Shown here: positions 37,178-45,778 of the stretch, in pieces | Layout of the letters: the number at the start of each line of letters is the position of its first letter | How positions within the stretch are numbered: position 1 is the first letter of the stretch | Origin: Methylobacterium cerastii | GTDB taxonomy: Bacteria; Pseudomonadota; Alphaproteobacteria; Rhizobiales; Beijerinckiaceae | DNA length: 64,000 nt | Direction: 5' to 3' | Assembly (NCBI RefSeq): GCF_022179125.1 | Contig: NZ_BPQG01000004.1 | Location: 62,001-126,000, forward strand | The notes under the pieces: model-generated | Databases searched by the model: none | What the model was told of the DNA's origin: nothing | The model's input: the letters and a program-made list of their open reading frames with translations, nothing else | Translations under genes and position numbers: made by a program

Positions 37178-38278
37178 ATGACGATCGCCGTCGCCGTCGC
37201 CCTGCGCCGGGGCGCGTTCACGCTGGACGCCGCCTTCGAGGCCGGGGCCGGGCTCACCGCCCTGTTCGGCCGCTCGGGCTCGGGCAAGACCACGCTGATC
37301 GACCTGATCGCCGGGCTGAGCCGCCCCGATCGCGGCCGCATCGTCGTCGCCGGCGAGACGTTGGTCGACACGGAGCGGCGCATCGCCCTGCCGGTGCATC
37401 GGCGCCGGATCGGGCTGGTGTTCCAGGACGCGCGCCTGTTCCCGCACCTCAGCGTGCGGGGCAACCTCGGCTACGGTCGGCTCTTCTCCGGCCAAAGGGC
37501 GGACCGGGCCGAGCACGACGCGGTGGTCGACATGCTCGGCGTCGGCCACCTGCTCGACCGGCGGCCGGCGGGCCTCTCCGGCGGCGAGCGCCAGCGCGTC
37601 GCCATCGGCCGTGCGTTGCTGGCCAAGCCCCGCCTGCTGCTGATGGACGAGCCGCTGGCGGCGCTGGACGAGGCGCGCAAAGGCGAGATCCTCCCCTACA
37701 TCGAGCGGCTGCGCGACGAGGCCGGCATCCCGATCGTCTACGTCAGCCACGCGGTCGGCGAGGTGGCCCGGCTCGCCAACACCGTGGTGGTGCTGGAGGC
37801 CGGCCGCGTCGCCGCCTGCGGCCCGGCCGAGGCGATCCTGCGCCGGGCCGACCTCGTTCCGGTCCACGAGGCCGAGGCCGGCGCGCTCCTCGACATGACC
37901 GTTGCCGGGCACGACCCGGAGGCCGGCCTGACCCGCCTCGAAGGCGCGGCCGGGCGGCTCCTCGTACCGCTGCTGCCGCGCGCCGTCGGCAGTGCGTTGC
38001 GGGTGCGGGTGCCGGCCCGCGACGTGCTGGTCGCCACCGCGGTGCCGATCGGCCTCAGCGCCCGCAACGTGCTGTCCGGCCGGGTCGCGGCGCTGATCCC
38101 GGACGGGCACGCGGTGATGGTGGAGGTCGCCTGCGGCGGCGCGGTGCTCGCCGCCCGCCTCACCGGCGCCGCCGTCCGAGACCTCGACCTCGCGGTCGGC
38201 CGCCCGGTCCACGCGGTGATCAAGAGCGTCGCCCTCGATCCCGCCGGGATGGGCGGGCGCCGGGCGATCGAGATCTGA
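37178..38278 (+). CDS. modC: Molybdate ABC transporter ATP-binding protein ModC
   Basis: ModC is the ATPase of the molybdate importer. The 366-residue protein has Walker A (GRSGSGKTT), Q-loop (VFQDARLFPHLSV), signature LSGGERQR and Walker B (LLLMDEPLAALD). A C-terminal MOP/TOBE domain (about 295-360, GLSARNVLSGRVAAL) is the part that binds molybdate. The intact TOBE domain supports ModC over other importers. It has been cut off from modB by the reverse gst gene and needs its own promoter or readthrough. Confidence 0.9.
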   Translation: MTIAVAVALRRGAFTLDAAFEAGAGLTALFGRSGSGKTTLIDLIAGLSRPDRGRIVVAGETLVDTERRIALPVHRRRIGLVFQDARLFPHLSVRGNLGYGRLFSGQRADRAEHDAVVDMLGVGHLLDRRPAGLSGGERQRVAIGRALLAKPRLLLMDEPLAALDEARKGEILPYIERLRDEAGIPIVYVSHAVGEVARLANTVVVLEAGRVAACGPAEAILRRADLVPVHEAEAGALLDMTVAGHDPEAGLTRLEGAAGRLLVPLLPRAVGSALRVRVPARDVLVATAVPIGLSARNVLSGRVAALIPDGHAVMVEVACGGAVLAARLTGAAVRDLDLAVGRPVHAVIKSVALDPAGMGGRRAIEI

Positions 38279-38648
38279 GGCACTTTCGCGCGAGACGGAC
38301 GCAGGCTCGCGCGAAGGTCATACGGCTGCACGGCGGGTTCGATCGTCTTCCATGATCCGAAGATCGCGGAACAGGCTCTCGTGGCGGCGGATCAACCCGC
38401 GATGTCGTTCGTCCTCGACCCGACGCAGCCGCAGAAATCGCTTCGTTCGGTTGGAAGCGAGCGTTCACGGGATGTCAGTTCACGTGTTTTCGGCCCGGTT
38501 TCCGCGCCGGAACCGACAATCTTTATAGGATAAAAGTCATATTTAGTGAACCCGATCAGTCGAAATGACTGTAACAAATGTTTAATTCGATTTGATTACC
38601 GTGACATGTTGCTTCTTCGCAATGCGTGGATTCCATTGAGCTGAAGTG
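38279..38648 (+). other. modC to PAS-GGDEF-EAL intergenic region
   Basis: No gene is seen in this stretch. It starts with the stem at 38285-38315. From about 38510 to 38640 it is clearly AT-rich for this genome, as expected for a promoter region. A Pho-box-like pair lies at 38569-38586 and overlaps a small inverted repeat (CAGTC/GACTG, 38557-38571). No standard sigma-70 promoter could be assigned with confidence. Confidence 0.5.
38285..38315. terminator. Stem-loop after modC
   Basis: TTCGCGCGAG (38285-38294) and CTCGCGCGAA (38306-38315) are perfect complements around an 11-base loop, seven bases past the modC stop. There is no T-run, so it is an intrinsic terminator only in the loose GC-rich sense. 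Confidence 0.5.
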
Positions 38649-40390
38649 ATGACTGGCATCGACGCGAACGAACAAGCATTCGGTCTTCAAGGCCCGGCCT
38701 CTTCAGACACCAGAGTGGCGGGCGCTTTGGGACTGGTACAGGCCGCCACCTATGCTTTCATCACCAACGACAGCAGCGGTCGTATCACCTTCGTGAACGA
38801 TGCGGCCGAGGCGCTCTTCGGATACGGACCCGGCGCGATGCTCGGCCAAAACATCGATGTCGTCGTTCCCGAACGGTTTCGCGCCAGCCACGCGGCAGGT
38901 TTGGCCCGCATGGTCCGTAACGAGCCCTCCCGGATGGCCGGCCGAACGATCGAGGTCACGGCGAGACGTTGCGACGGCAGCGAGTTTCCGGCCGAATTCA
39001 CGTTGTCGATTTGGAGAGACCGCTTCGGCCTCGGCTTCGGGGCGATCATGCGCGACATCTCGGAATGGCGCGCCCGCGACGCGCATCTGGTCAGGCTTGC
39101 GCATCACGACACCCTCACCGGGTTGCCCAACCGCGCCTCCTTCGAAGAGACGCTCGACGCGCGGCTCGTCGCCGGTCAGGCCACGTGCGTCCTCATGCTC
39201 GACCTCGACGGGTTCAAGGAGGTGAACGACAGTTGCGGGCACGGCACCGGCGACGCCGTCCTCCAAACCCTCGCCATCCGTCTGCCGGCCTGGCTCGGTG
39301 CGGATGCGATCCTCGCCAGGTTCGGCGGCGACGAGTTCGCCGTGATGCTGCCGGGCGCCACCGATCCACTGAAGGTCGCAGCCGGTGCCGCCGCGCTTCT
39401 CGAAGCCTTCGCGGCACCGTTCTGCGTCTTAGGTCATACCTTCCATCTGGGCGTCAGCGTCGGAGGGGCCATCAGCCCGACGCAGGGCCTGTCGGCGGGC
39501 GAACTCGTCGGCAACGCGGACTTGGCGCTTTTCGCGCGAAGCAGGACGGCAAGCGTGTCTTCCGCTTGTTTCAGCCCGAGATGCGGAGCGCGCTGCTTTC
39601 GCGGCTGGCGATGCAGTCGGAGTTGCGCAGGGCGGTCGCGGCCGGCGAGTTCGTGCTCCACTACCAACCGCAGGTGGCGCTCGAGAACCGGTGCATCAAC
39701 GGGGCCGAGGCCCTCCTGCGGTGGCGGCATCCCGAACGCGGATTGCTGTATCCGGGCGCCTTCCTGCCGCAGCTCGAGGAGCACCCCCTGGCCCTCGAGG
39801 TCGGACGCTGGATCCTCGACGAAGCCTGTCGGCAGGCGGCGGCCTGGCGCGACGCCGGGCTCCCGATCCGGAAAATGGGCGTCAACCTGTTCACCGCCCA
39901 GGTCCGGTCGGGGACGCTGACCTTGGACGTCGCCGACGCGCTCCAGCGGCACCGGTTGAGCCCGGAGATGCTGGAGCTGGAAATCACCGAAACGATCTTC
40001 CTGAAGGTCGACGAACCTGTCCTTCGCCCGTTTCGCGACCTGCATCGTCGCGGAGTCGGCATCTCGTTCGACGATTTCGGGACCGGCTACGCCTCGTTGA
40101 GTTCGCTCAAGCGTTTCCCGCTGACGCGCCTCAAGATCGATCGGGGATTCGTCCGGGACCTGATGACCGATCAGCACGATGCGGCGATCGTGCGCTCCAT
40201 CATCCAGATCGGGAACGACATCGGGTTGGACATCATCGCGGAAGGGATCGAGACCGCGGACCAGGAGGCGCGGCTGCTCGAAATGGGCTGCAAGCAGGGT
40301 CAGGGATTCCTGTACGCAAAGGCGCTGCCGGCGGCGCAGTTCGAGGATCTCCTCCAGGGTTTCGGTCCCCGCCAGAAGATCGCGAGCTGA
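38649..40390 (+). pseudogene. PAS-GGDEF-EAL cyclic-di-GMP protein, split by a frameshift
   Basis: The first frame (ATG at 38649) encodes a PAS domain (FVNDAAEALFGYG) and a GGDEF domain with intact ARFGGDEFAVM. It continues to LVGNADLALF near 39533. The natural continuation RAKQDGKRVFRLFQPEM lies one base back in another frame, which runs to 40390 through a full EAL domain. That domain keeps GAEALLRWRHP, the ETIF glutamate, SFDDFGTGYASL and AEGIET. One missing base in the TTTTC run at 39529-39533 explains it, or a sequencing error. If joined, it would be a soluble diguanylate cyclase/phosphodiesterase of about 580 residues. All catalytic motifs are intact. Confidence 0.85.
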
Positions 40391-40473
40391 TTGACGGGGG
40401 GAAACCGGCAAGCTGCTCGGCGTTCACGGATTCCGAGCGTTTGCAGTCGGTGGCGAACGACGGGTTTCGACCC

Positions 40474-41385
40474 TCACGCCCGCCCGTCGACGAAGGCGCG
40501 CATCAACACGTGGGCGATCGCCATCGGCGGCGGGGCGAACAGGTCGTCCGGGTGGCGGCGCTCCAGCATCGCCAGCACCTCGGCGCGGTCGAACCAGCGG
40601 GCGTCGGCGAGTTCGGTGGGGTCGGTGACGATGGTCTCGTCGAGGGCCTCCGCCGTGCAGCCGATCATCAGCGAGGACGGGAACGGCCAGGGCTGCGAGG
40701 TGTGGTAGGCGACCGAGGACACCCGCACCCGCGTCTCCTCGTAGGATTCGCGCGCGACCGCGGCCTCGATCGTCTCGCCCGGCTCGAGGAAGCCGGCGAG
40801 GCACGAGTACATCCCCTCCTTGAAGTGCGGGCCGCGCCCGAGCAGGCAGCGTTCGCCGCGACGGATCAGCATGATCACCACCGGGTCGGTACGCGGAAAG
40901 TGGTGGGCGGCGCAGGTCGGGCATTCCCGCCGGAAGCCGCCGGCGCGGAACAGGGTCTGCGTGCCGCAATTGGCGCAGAAGCGATTGCGCCCGTGCCAGC
41001 CGAGCATCGACTTGGCGGTGGCGAGCAGGCCGAGCTCCTGCTGCGGCACCGCGCCCTCGGTGGCGATGGTGCGCAGGTCCAGCGTCCGGAAGGTGTCGTC
41101 GGCATAGGCCTCGGCCGCCTCGGGAGCCGCGACCGCCGCGAAGATCGGTCGCCCCTCGACGTGCCCGAGGAAGATCCGCTCCTGGGTGATCAGCGGGTTC
41201 GCCCGCGCGCCGTCCTCGGCGGAGAGGATCGCGCTGCCGCCGCGCAGCACGAGCGCGTCGCCGGCCATCAGCACGAGGCCGGTGTCCGGTGTGTCGGAGG
41301 CCGGCACCGCGCCCTCCGGCTGCTCCGAGGAATGGCGGACGAGCCGGCTCTGCGTGAAGCCGAGCGTCGCGAACGGATCGGGCAT
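40474..41385 (-). CDS. nudC: NAD(H) pyrophosphatase / NAD-cap decapping hydrolase
   Basis: NudC cleaves NADH and removes NAD caps from RNA. The 303-residue protein has a four-cysteine zinc site (CANCG and CPTC), the Nudix box GFLEPGETIEAAVARESYEE and the NudC-specific SQPWPFPSSLM motif downstream. The ATG with GAGG five bases upstream is used; an in-frame GTG six bases earlier abuts the preceding stop. It lies seven bases after the HIT gene, forming a pair on the reverse strand. Confidence 0.92.
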   Translation of the reverse strand: MPDPFATLGFTQSRLVRHSSEQPEGAVPASDTPDTGLVLMAGDALVLRGGSAILSAEDGARANPLITQERIFLGHVEGRPIFAAVAAPEAAEAYADDTFRTLDLRTIATEGAVPQQELGLLATAKSMLGWHGRNRFCANCGTQTLFRAGGFRRECPTCAAHHFPRTDPVVIMLIRRGERCLLGRGPHFKEGMYSCLAGFLEPGETIEAAVARESYEETRVRVSSVAYHTSQPWPFPSSLMIGCTAEALDETIVTDPTELADARWFDRAEVLAMLERRHPDDLFAPPPMAIAHVLMRAFVDGRA

Positions 41386-41392
41386 CGCCACC

Positions 41393-41806
41393 TCAGGCTG
41401 CTGCGAACTGGGCGCCGGCGCGCTCGGCGAGCTGCGCGCGGGCGTGATGCGGATAGGGCTTGCGCGTCTCGAAGCCCCAGACCGGGCCGGGCCAGGCCGG
41501 ATCGGACAGGAAGCGCCCGACCACGTGGACGTGGAGCTGCGCCACCACGTTGCCCAGCGTCGCGACGTTGACCTTGTCGGGCTTGGCCAGCGCCTGCATC
41601 ACGCTCGTGGCGAGGTGCACCTCGCGCCACAGTGCGGCCGCGTCGTCGGCGGCGAGGTCGGTGAGTTCGCTCAGCCCGGGCCGGCGCGGCACCAGGATCA
41701 GCCACGGGAAGCGTGCGTCGTCCATCAGCAGGACGGAGCAGAGGCCGAGGTCGCCGACCGGCACGGTGTCGGCGGCGAGCCGGGGATCGAGGGTGAAGTC
41801 GGTCAT
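41393..41806 (-). CDS. HIT-family nucleotide hydrolase
   Basis: This 137-residue protein has the histidine-triad motif QLHVHVVGR near residue 99, followed by the C-terminal VWGF segment seen in the HIT branch often paired with NudC-like Nudix enzymes. HIT proteins hydrolyse nucleoside-phosphoramidates or dinucleoside polyphosphates. ATG start (MTDFTLDP). It forms a likely two-gene operon with nudC. Confidence 0.88.
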   Translation of the reverse strand: MTDFTLDPRLAADTVPVGDLGLCSVLLMDDARFPWLILVPRRPGLSELTDLAADDAAALWREVHLATSVMQALAKPDKVNVATLGNVVAQLHVHVVGRFLSDPAWPGPVWGFETRKPYPHHARAQLAERAGAQFAAA

Positions 41807-41914
41807 GCGGGCGATGTAGCGCGGGCGACCCGCCCGGCGCCATGCCTTCATCGCTGGCCTGCGATCAGAGGTCGCCGGTCGGGGAGGGCGGCCGGCGTCG
41901 CGTCGTGCGGGATG

Positions 41915-42547
41915 TCACAAGGTCGGCTCGGTCCCCGACCGGCCGACGGCGACGAGGTCGGCGTTGACGACGCCCTCGGCATCCTTGCGGGCGAGCACGA
42001 CCACGTCGGCCCCGGGGACCAGCAGGGCCTTCTCGCCCGGCGCGATCTGCGCGGTCGGCGTGCCGGGCGGGATGGTGAAGGTCTTGCTGCCGCCCTCGTA
42101 GACCAGCTCGACCTCGCGCGGCGCATCGAGCGAGAGCCCGCCGATCCAGCCCGCGGTGAGCCGCGCGTCGGGGGCGGCGTCCCAGGGCTTGGTGCCGGCT
42201 TCGAAGCCGCGCTCCGACGGCGAGTAGATCGCGACCTTGATCGGCTTCGGCTTCCCGTCGGGGCCGGGCACCGACACGATGCTGACGTAGCTCTCCGGCT
42301 TGATGTCGCGCAGCCGCCCGGCGGTGGCGATGAACAGGCGCGTCTTCACGTTCATCAGCACGGTGACCGTCTCGCCGTCCGGGCGCCGGATCCGCACAGA
42401 CTCCGCGTCGCGGGCCTCGACGGTGCCGTGGTAGCGGGCGACCGATTCCTTCGGTTGCGGGGCGGAGGTCGGGGCCTGCGGGGCCTGGGCCTGCGCCGCG
42501 ACGGAGGTCGCGCTCAGCGCGAGCGCGATCAGACAAGCTCGGATCAC
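41915..42547 (-). CDS. Exported protein of unknown function, stress-regulated
   Basis: This 210-residue protein has a signal peptide (MIRACLIALALSATSVAAQA) and a low-complexity Pro/Gln linker. Then comes a beta-rich domain with a small OB-like start (YHGTVEARDAESVRIRRPDG, about residues 39-95) and a second beta segment (about 140-210). The GTG start has GAGGG nine bases upstream. No named family is recognised. An exact EcfG promoter lies 44 bases upstream, so expression under the general stress response is likely. Confidence 0.75.
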   Translation of the reverse strand: MIRACLIALALSATSVAAQAQAPQAPTSAPQPKESVARYHGTVEARDAESVRIRRPDGETVTVLMNVKTRLFIATAGRLRDIKPESYVSIVSVPGPDGKPKPIKVAIYSPSERGFEAGTKPWDAAPDARLTAGWIGGLSLDAPREVELVYEGGSKTFTIPPGTPTAQIAPGEKALLVPGADVVVLARKDAEGVVNADLVAVGRSGTEPTL

Positions 42548-42590
42548 TGTGGTCAGCCCTCGATCGACCGGCACGGCCCGGCGAGGCGCG

Positions 42591-42616
42591 AACGCCGGGC
42601 GTACGGCCGAGGTTCC
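42591..42616 (-). promoter_or_regulatory. EcfG-type promoter (exact) for the exported protein
   Basis: On the reverse strand GGAAC is followed after 17 bases by CGTT, an exact match to the general stress sigma factor consensus. The -10 element ends 44 bases before the GTG start at 42547 and the site lies fully in the 91-base gap behind the Usp gene. Confidence 0.75.
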
Positions 42617-42638
42617 GGCCATGACGCCGCGGCGCCGC

Positions 42639-43502
42639 TCAGTGCGCCATCAGCATCGGCAGGTCGGCGTGGGCGAGGAGGTGGCTCGTCGGCCCGCCGA
42701 AGATCATCTGCCGCAAGCGGCTCTGGGTGTAGGCGCCCTTGATCAGCAGGTCGGAGCCGAAGGCCTTGGCCTCGGCGAGGAAGGTCTCGCCCGGCGTCCG
42801 GCGCCCGGCGGGGAGCGCCCTGTGCTCGGCCGACACGCCCTCGCAGGCGAGCGAGCGGGCAAGGTCCTCCGCGCTCGGACCCGGCACCGTGCCGCCCTCG
42901 ACGCTGAGCACCAGCACGCGGGAGGCCGCCCGCAGCAGCGGCATCGCGAAGGCGACCGCCCGCGCGGTCTCGGTCGAGCCGTTCCAGGCGACGACGATGG
43001 CGTCGCCGAACCGCGTCGGCGGGGTGGGCGGCGCCACCAGGATCGGGCGCCCGCCCTCGAACAGGGCCGTCTCCAAGGTGGTCATGCGCGGCGTGCCGTC
43101 GGCGGCGCCCGGGCGGCCGACGACGGTGGCCGAGAACAGGCGCGCGTATTGCCCGAGGAAGGCGTCGCCCGCGGGCACGTCCTGGCGCCAGCGGTAGCGG
43201 GCGCCGGCGCCGGCGACGTTCTCGGGAACGCACAGGCCGTCGCGGGCGTGGCGCGGGATGCCGGCCGCATCCATGAAGGCGACGAAGCGCCCGCCGGCCT
43301 TCTCGGCCTCGGCCCGGTCGGCCTCCTCGTCGCGCAGCCAGGTCATGCCGCCGACCATGTCGACGGGCACGTACTCGGCGAGTGCCGGCCGCAGGGACAC
43401 GCCCTCGATCAGGCTGCCGAAGCGCTGCGCCACGAGGCGCGTCGTCTCCAGCACCGAGGGCAGGGCGTCGTGGAGCGCGATCGGCACCAGAAGGGTCTTC
43501 AT
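42639..43502 (-). CDS. Universal stress protein, tandem Usp domains
   Basis: This 287-residue protein has two Usp folds. The second keeps the ATP-binding end motif GGPTSHLLAHADLPMLM at the extreme C terminus, and a VVAWNGSTETARAVAFAMPL helix start. The first is degenerate. The ATG with GAGG seven bases upstream (MKTLLVPIALH) was preferred over a start nine codons earlier. Such proteins are cytoplasmic stress factors of unclear reaction. Unlike the next gene it shows no EcfG promoter in its short upstream gap. Confidence 0.88.
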   Translation of the reverse strand: MKTLLVPIALHDALPSVLETTRLVAQRFGSLIEGVSLRPALAEYVPVDMVGGMTWLRDEEADRAEAEKAGGRFVAFMDAAGIPRHARDGLCVPENVAGAGARYRWRQDVPAGDAFLGQYARLFSATVVGRPGAADGTPRMTTLETALFEGGRPILVAPPTPPTRFGDAIVVAWNGSTETARAVAFAMPLLRAASRVLVLSVEGGTVPGPSAEDLARSLACEGVSAEHRALPAGRRTPGETFLAEAKAFGSDLLIKGAYTQSRLRQMIFGGPTSHLLAHADLPMLMAH

Positions 43503-43586
43503 CGCGTCGCCTCGCTTGGGGTTCGCCATCGTTGGGGCGACGCTAATGCGGATCGCGGCGGCGGGAAACTCGCCGTCCCCCGGCGC

Positions 43587-44681
43587 TCACACGGTTTTCG
43601 GACTCGGATCGGGCGCCGGATCGAGGCGCGCGCGGGCCAGCCGCGTCATCGGGCGCTCGACGAAGGCGTGGACGAGGAGCGCCGCCGCGACGCTGGCCGC
43701 CAGCATCAGGGCGAGCGCGGCCCAGGGGTCGAGCAGGGCCGCGAGGTTCGCGCGCACCAAGACCTCGCGCAAGGCGCGCAGGGCGAAGGGGTGGACGAGG
43801 TACAGCGCGTAGGAGGCGTCGCCCAATGCGGCGAGCGCCGACACGATCGACGATCGCCGCCCGCCTTCCGCCCGCGCATGGCCGAGCGCGGCTGCGGCGA
43901 CCAGGCAGGCCGCCGGGATGCCGAGGGCGAGCGGGCGCCAGAATCCGTCGAGGTCTGCGCTTCCTTGCGCGGCGCGCCAGAGCAGGCCGAGCCCGAGGAG
44001 CGCGAGCGCCGCCCGCGCCGGCTCCCTCAGCCTCAGCCCCTCGTCACGGGTCAGCGCGATCAGGGCACCGAGGGCGAATTCCAGCATCACCGGGTTCGAC
44101 CAGAAGGCGAGCGGCACCGAAGCGGGCCGCAGCCATGCCCCCGCCAGAACGATTCCTGCGAGCGCCGCCACGAGCCACGCCACACGCGACCGTCGGCCCC
44201 AGCCGAGCCCGACCGCGAAGAGTGCGTAGAAAGCCATCTCGCAGTTCAGCGTCCAGCCGAGGCCGTAGACCGGCTGTACCGCGCCGTCCGCCCGCGCGGC
44301 CGGCCAGAACAGGAACGCGGCGACGACCGATCCGGCGTCGAGCGGGCCGCCGGCGCCGCTGAGGGCGGCCGGCGCCGCCAGCCCGACCGCGAGGTAGAGG
44401 GCGGTGACCAGCCAGTAGAGCGGCACCACCCGCGCGATCCGGTGGGCGAGGAAGCGCCGCCGGCCGTGCGGCCCGGCGGCGTGGGCCGTCGCCGCGTGGA
44501 CGATGATGAAGCCAGAGATCACGAAGAACACGTCGACGCCGCCGGCCCAGGGCAGCAGCGCGCTCGGCGCGAAGGCCTGGCCGGTCCGCTGCGCCAGCGC
44601 GGCCGCCTCGGATTGCGCATGGTGCATCACCACGAGCAGGGCCGCCGCCGCGCGCAGGATCTGGATCGCGATGAGCTTCAC
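43587..44681 (-). CDS. Acyltransferase family 3 membrane protein (OafA/YrhL type)
   Basis: This polytopic inner-membrane protein has about ten helices and typically transfers acetyl or succinyl groups to surface polysaccharides. The signature is clear: ILRAAAALLVVMHH near the N terminus with the catalytic histidine, GGVDVFFVISGFII near residue 50 and RIARVVPLYWL. The GTG with GAGG nine bases upstream gives 364 residues. The longer upstream frame is not hydrophobic and was rejected. No glycan genes lie nearby, so the acceptor is unknown. Confidence 0.88.
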   Translation of the reverse strand: MKLIAIQILRAAAALLVVMHHAQSEAAALAQRTGQAFAPSALLPWAGGVDVFFVISGFIIVHAATAHAAGPHGRRRFLAHRIARVVPLYWLVTALYLAVGLAAPAALSGAGGPLDAGSVVAAFLFWPAARADGAVQPVYGLGWTLNCEMAFYALFAVGLGWGRRSRVAWLVAALAGIVLAGAWLRPASVPLAFWSNPVMLEFALGALIALTRDEGLRLREPARAALALLGLGLLWRAAQGSADLDGFWRPLALGIPAACLVAAAALGHARAEGGRRSSIVSALAALGDASYALYLVHPFALRALREVLVRANLAALLDPWAALALMLAASVAAALLVHAFVERPMTRLARARLDPAPDPSPKTV

Positions 44682-44790
44682 GGGCGGCGGCCTCGCGGCG
44701 GACGGGACGGCGCAGGCATGGCCGCTGGCGCGAGGGCGATCAAGCGCGGCTTCGCGCGCCGCGGCCCCGGCAAGGTCAGCCAAGACCAGA

Positions 44791-44815
44791 GGAACCATGG
44801 GCGATCGTCATCGTT
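44791..44815 (+). promoter_or_regulatory. EcfG-type promoter (exact) for the DUF4142 gene
   Basis: GGAAC is followed after 16 bases by CGTT, an exact consensus match. The -10 element ends about 100 bases before the DUF4142 start. Its -10 lies in one arm of a 10-base inverted repeat (GTCATCGTTG at 44807, CAACGATGAC at 44870). Confidence 0.75.
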
Positions 44816-44916
44816 GGTCCAGTGAAGTGCTGCCGCCGTCCGCATCGGTTGATTCCGGTCCGGGCGATGCAACGATGACGGCTTGCACGCTCACCATTCG
44901 TGACCAGAGGTTTTCA

Positions 44917-45642
44917 ATGCTGAAGAATTACGCAGTCCTGTCCGCCCTCGCCTTCGCCGTCTCGACCCCCGCCATGGCCCAGGGCCTGAGCGATTTCCGC
45001 CTGCAGGCGCTGCAGGCGAACGCCTTCGAGATCCAGTCGAGCCAGATCGCGCTGTCGAAGTCTCGCAACCCGCAGATCCGCACCTATGCCCAGGAAGCGA
45101 TCCGCGACCACCGCTCGGCTAACGTCGCCCTCGTCGGCGGTGACCGCAGCTACGTCGCCGCGCAGGGCGGTGTCGTGGGCGGTCCGGTCGACGGCCTGAT
45201 CGGCGCGCCGCTGGCGGTGGCCGGTGGTGCCGTCGGCGCCGCGACCGGCGCGGCCGCGGGCGTTGTCGGCGGCACGTTGAGCGGCGGCCCGGTGGGCGGG
45301 CTCGAGGGTCTCGGCTCGGGCGCCCAGCGCGGCGCGGCGGCGGGCAGCCGCCTCGGCGGCGTGGACGTCGACCAGACCGCCGGCACCACGGTGGTCCAGC
45401 CGAGCCCCGAGCAGCAGGCGATGCTGGCGGAGCTTTCCGCGACCCCGTCGGGCGCGCGCTTCGACCGGCTCTACGTGAGCCAGCAGGTCCAGGCGCACCG
45501 GATGACGATCGGCATGACCGAGGCCTACGCCTCGTCCGGCCCGAACCCGGCGCTCCGCACCTACGCGCAGCAGGCGCTGCCGGTGCTGCAGCACCATTAC
45601 GGCATGGCCCAGCGCCTGCCGGGCGCCCGCGACGCGATGTGA
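44917..45642 (+). CDS. DUF4142 exported protein with Gly/Ala insert
   Basis: This 241-residue protein has a signal peptide (MLKNYAVLSALAFAVSTPAMA) and a DUF4142 helical (ferritin-like) domain. The first helices (about 27-68, ending EAIRDHRSANVAL) and the last (about 168-235) are separated by an inserted glycine/alanine-rich stretch (about 80-150). That insert resembles a glycine zipper or membrane-inserting segment. AGAGG stands six bases before the ATG. An exact EcfG promoter upstream suggests stress induction. The function of the family is not established. Confidence 0.82.
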   Translation: MLKNYAVLSALAFAVSTPAMAQGLSDFRLQALQANAFEIQSSQIALSKSRNPQIRTYAQEAIRDHRSANVALVGGDRSYVAAQGGVVGGPVDGLIGAPLAVAGGAVGAATGAAAGVVGGTLSGGPVGGLEGLGSGAQRGAAAGSRLGGVDVDQTAGTTVVQPSPEQQAMLAELSATPSGARFDRLYVSQQVQAHRMTIGMTEAYASSGPNPALRTYAQQALPVLQHHYGMAQRLPGARDAM

Positions 45643-45683
45643 TCACAGCGCTTCCGCCCGGCGGCGACGCCGGGCGGGGCTGA

Positions 45684-45723
45684 CGAAAAAGGGCGGCGGG
45701 CCATCGAGCCCGCCGCCCTTTTT
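45684..45723. terminator. Bidirectional rho-independent terminator
   Basis: AAAAA, then GGGCGGCGGGC (45689-45699), a six-base loop, GCCCGCCGCCC (45706-45716), then TTTTTTT. It is symmetric, with A- and T-runs on both sides, between the convergent DUF4142 and carbonic anhydrase genes. This is the clearest terminator in the window. Confidence 0.93.
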
Positions 45724-45778
45724 CGTGTCCGAAACCCCTTGCGCGGGCGCTCCGGTGGACGCGCCCGCTCGATTATCC

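Noticed and set aside
34002-37181. Very long + strand frame over prmA and modB
   Set aside because: It crosses genes on both strands, is Arg/Pro-rich and has no domain; a GC-rich shadow.
44503-44916. Long in-frame extension upstream of the DUF4142 gene
   Set aside because: The extension lacks signal-peptide features and runs over the promoter; AGAGG and a clean signal peptide fix the ATG at 44917.
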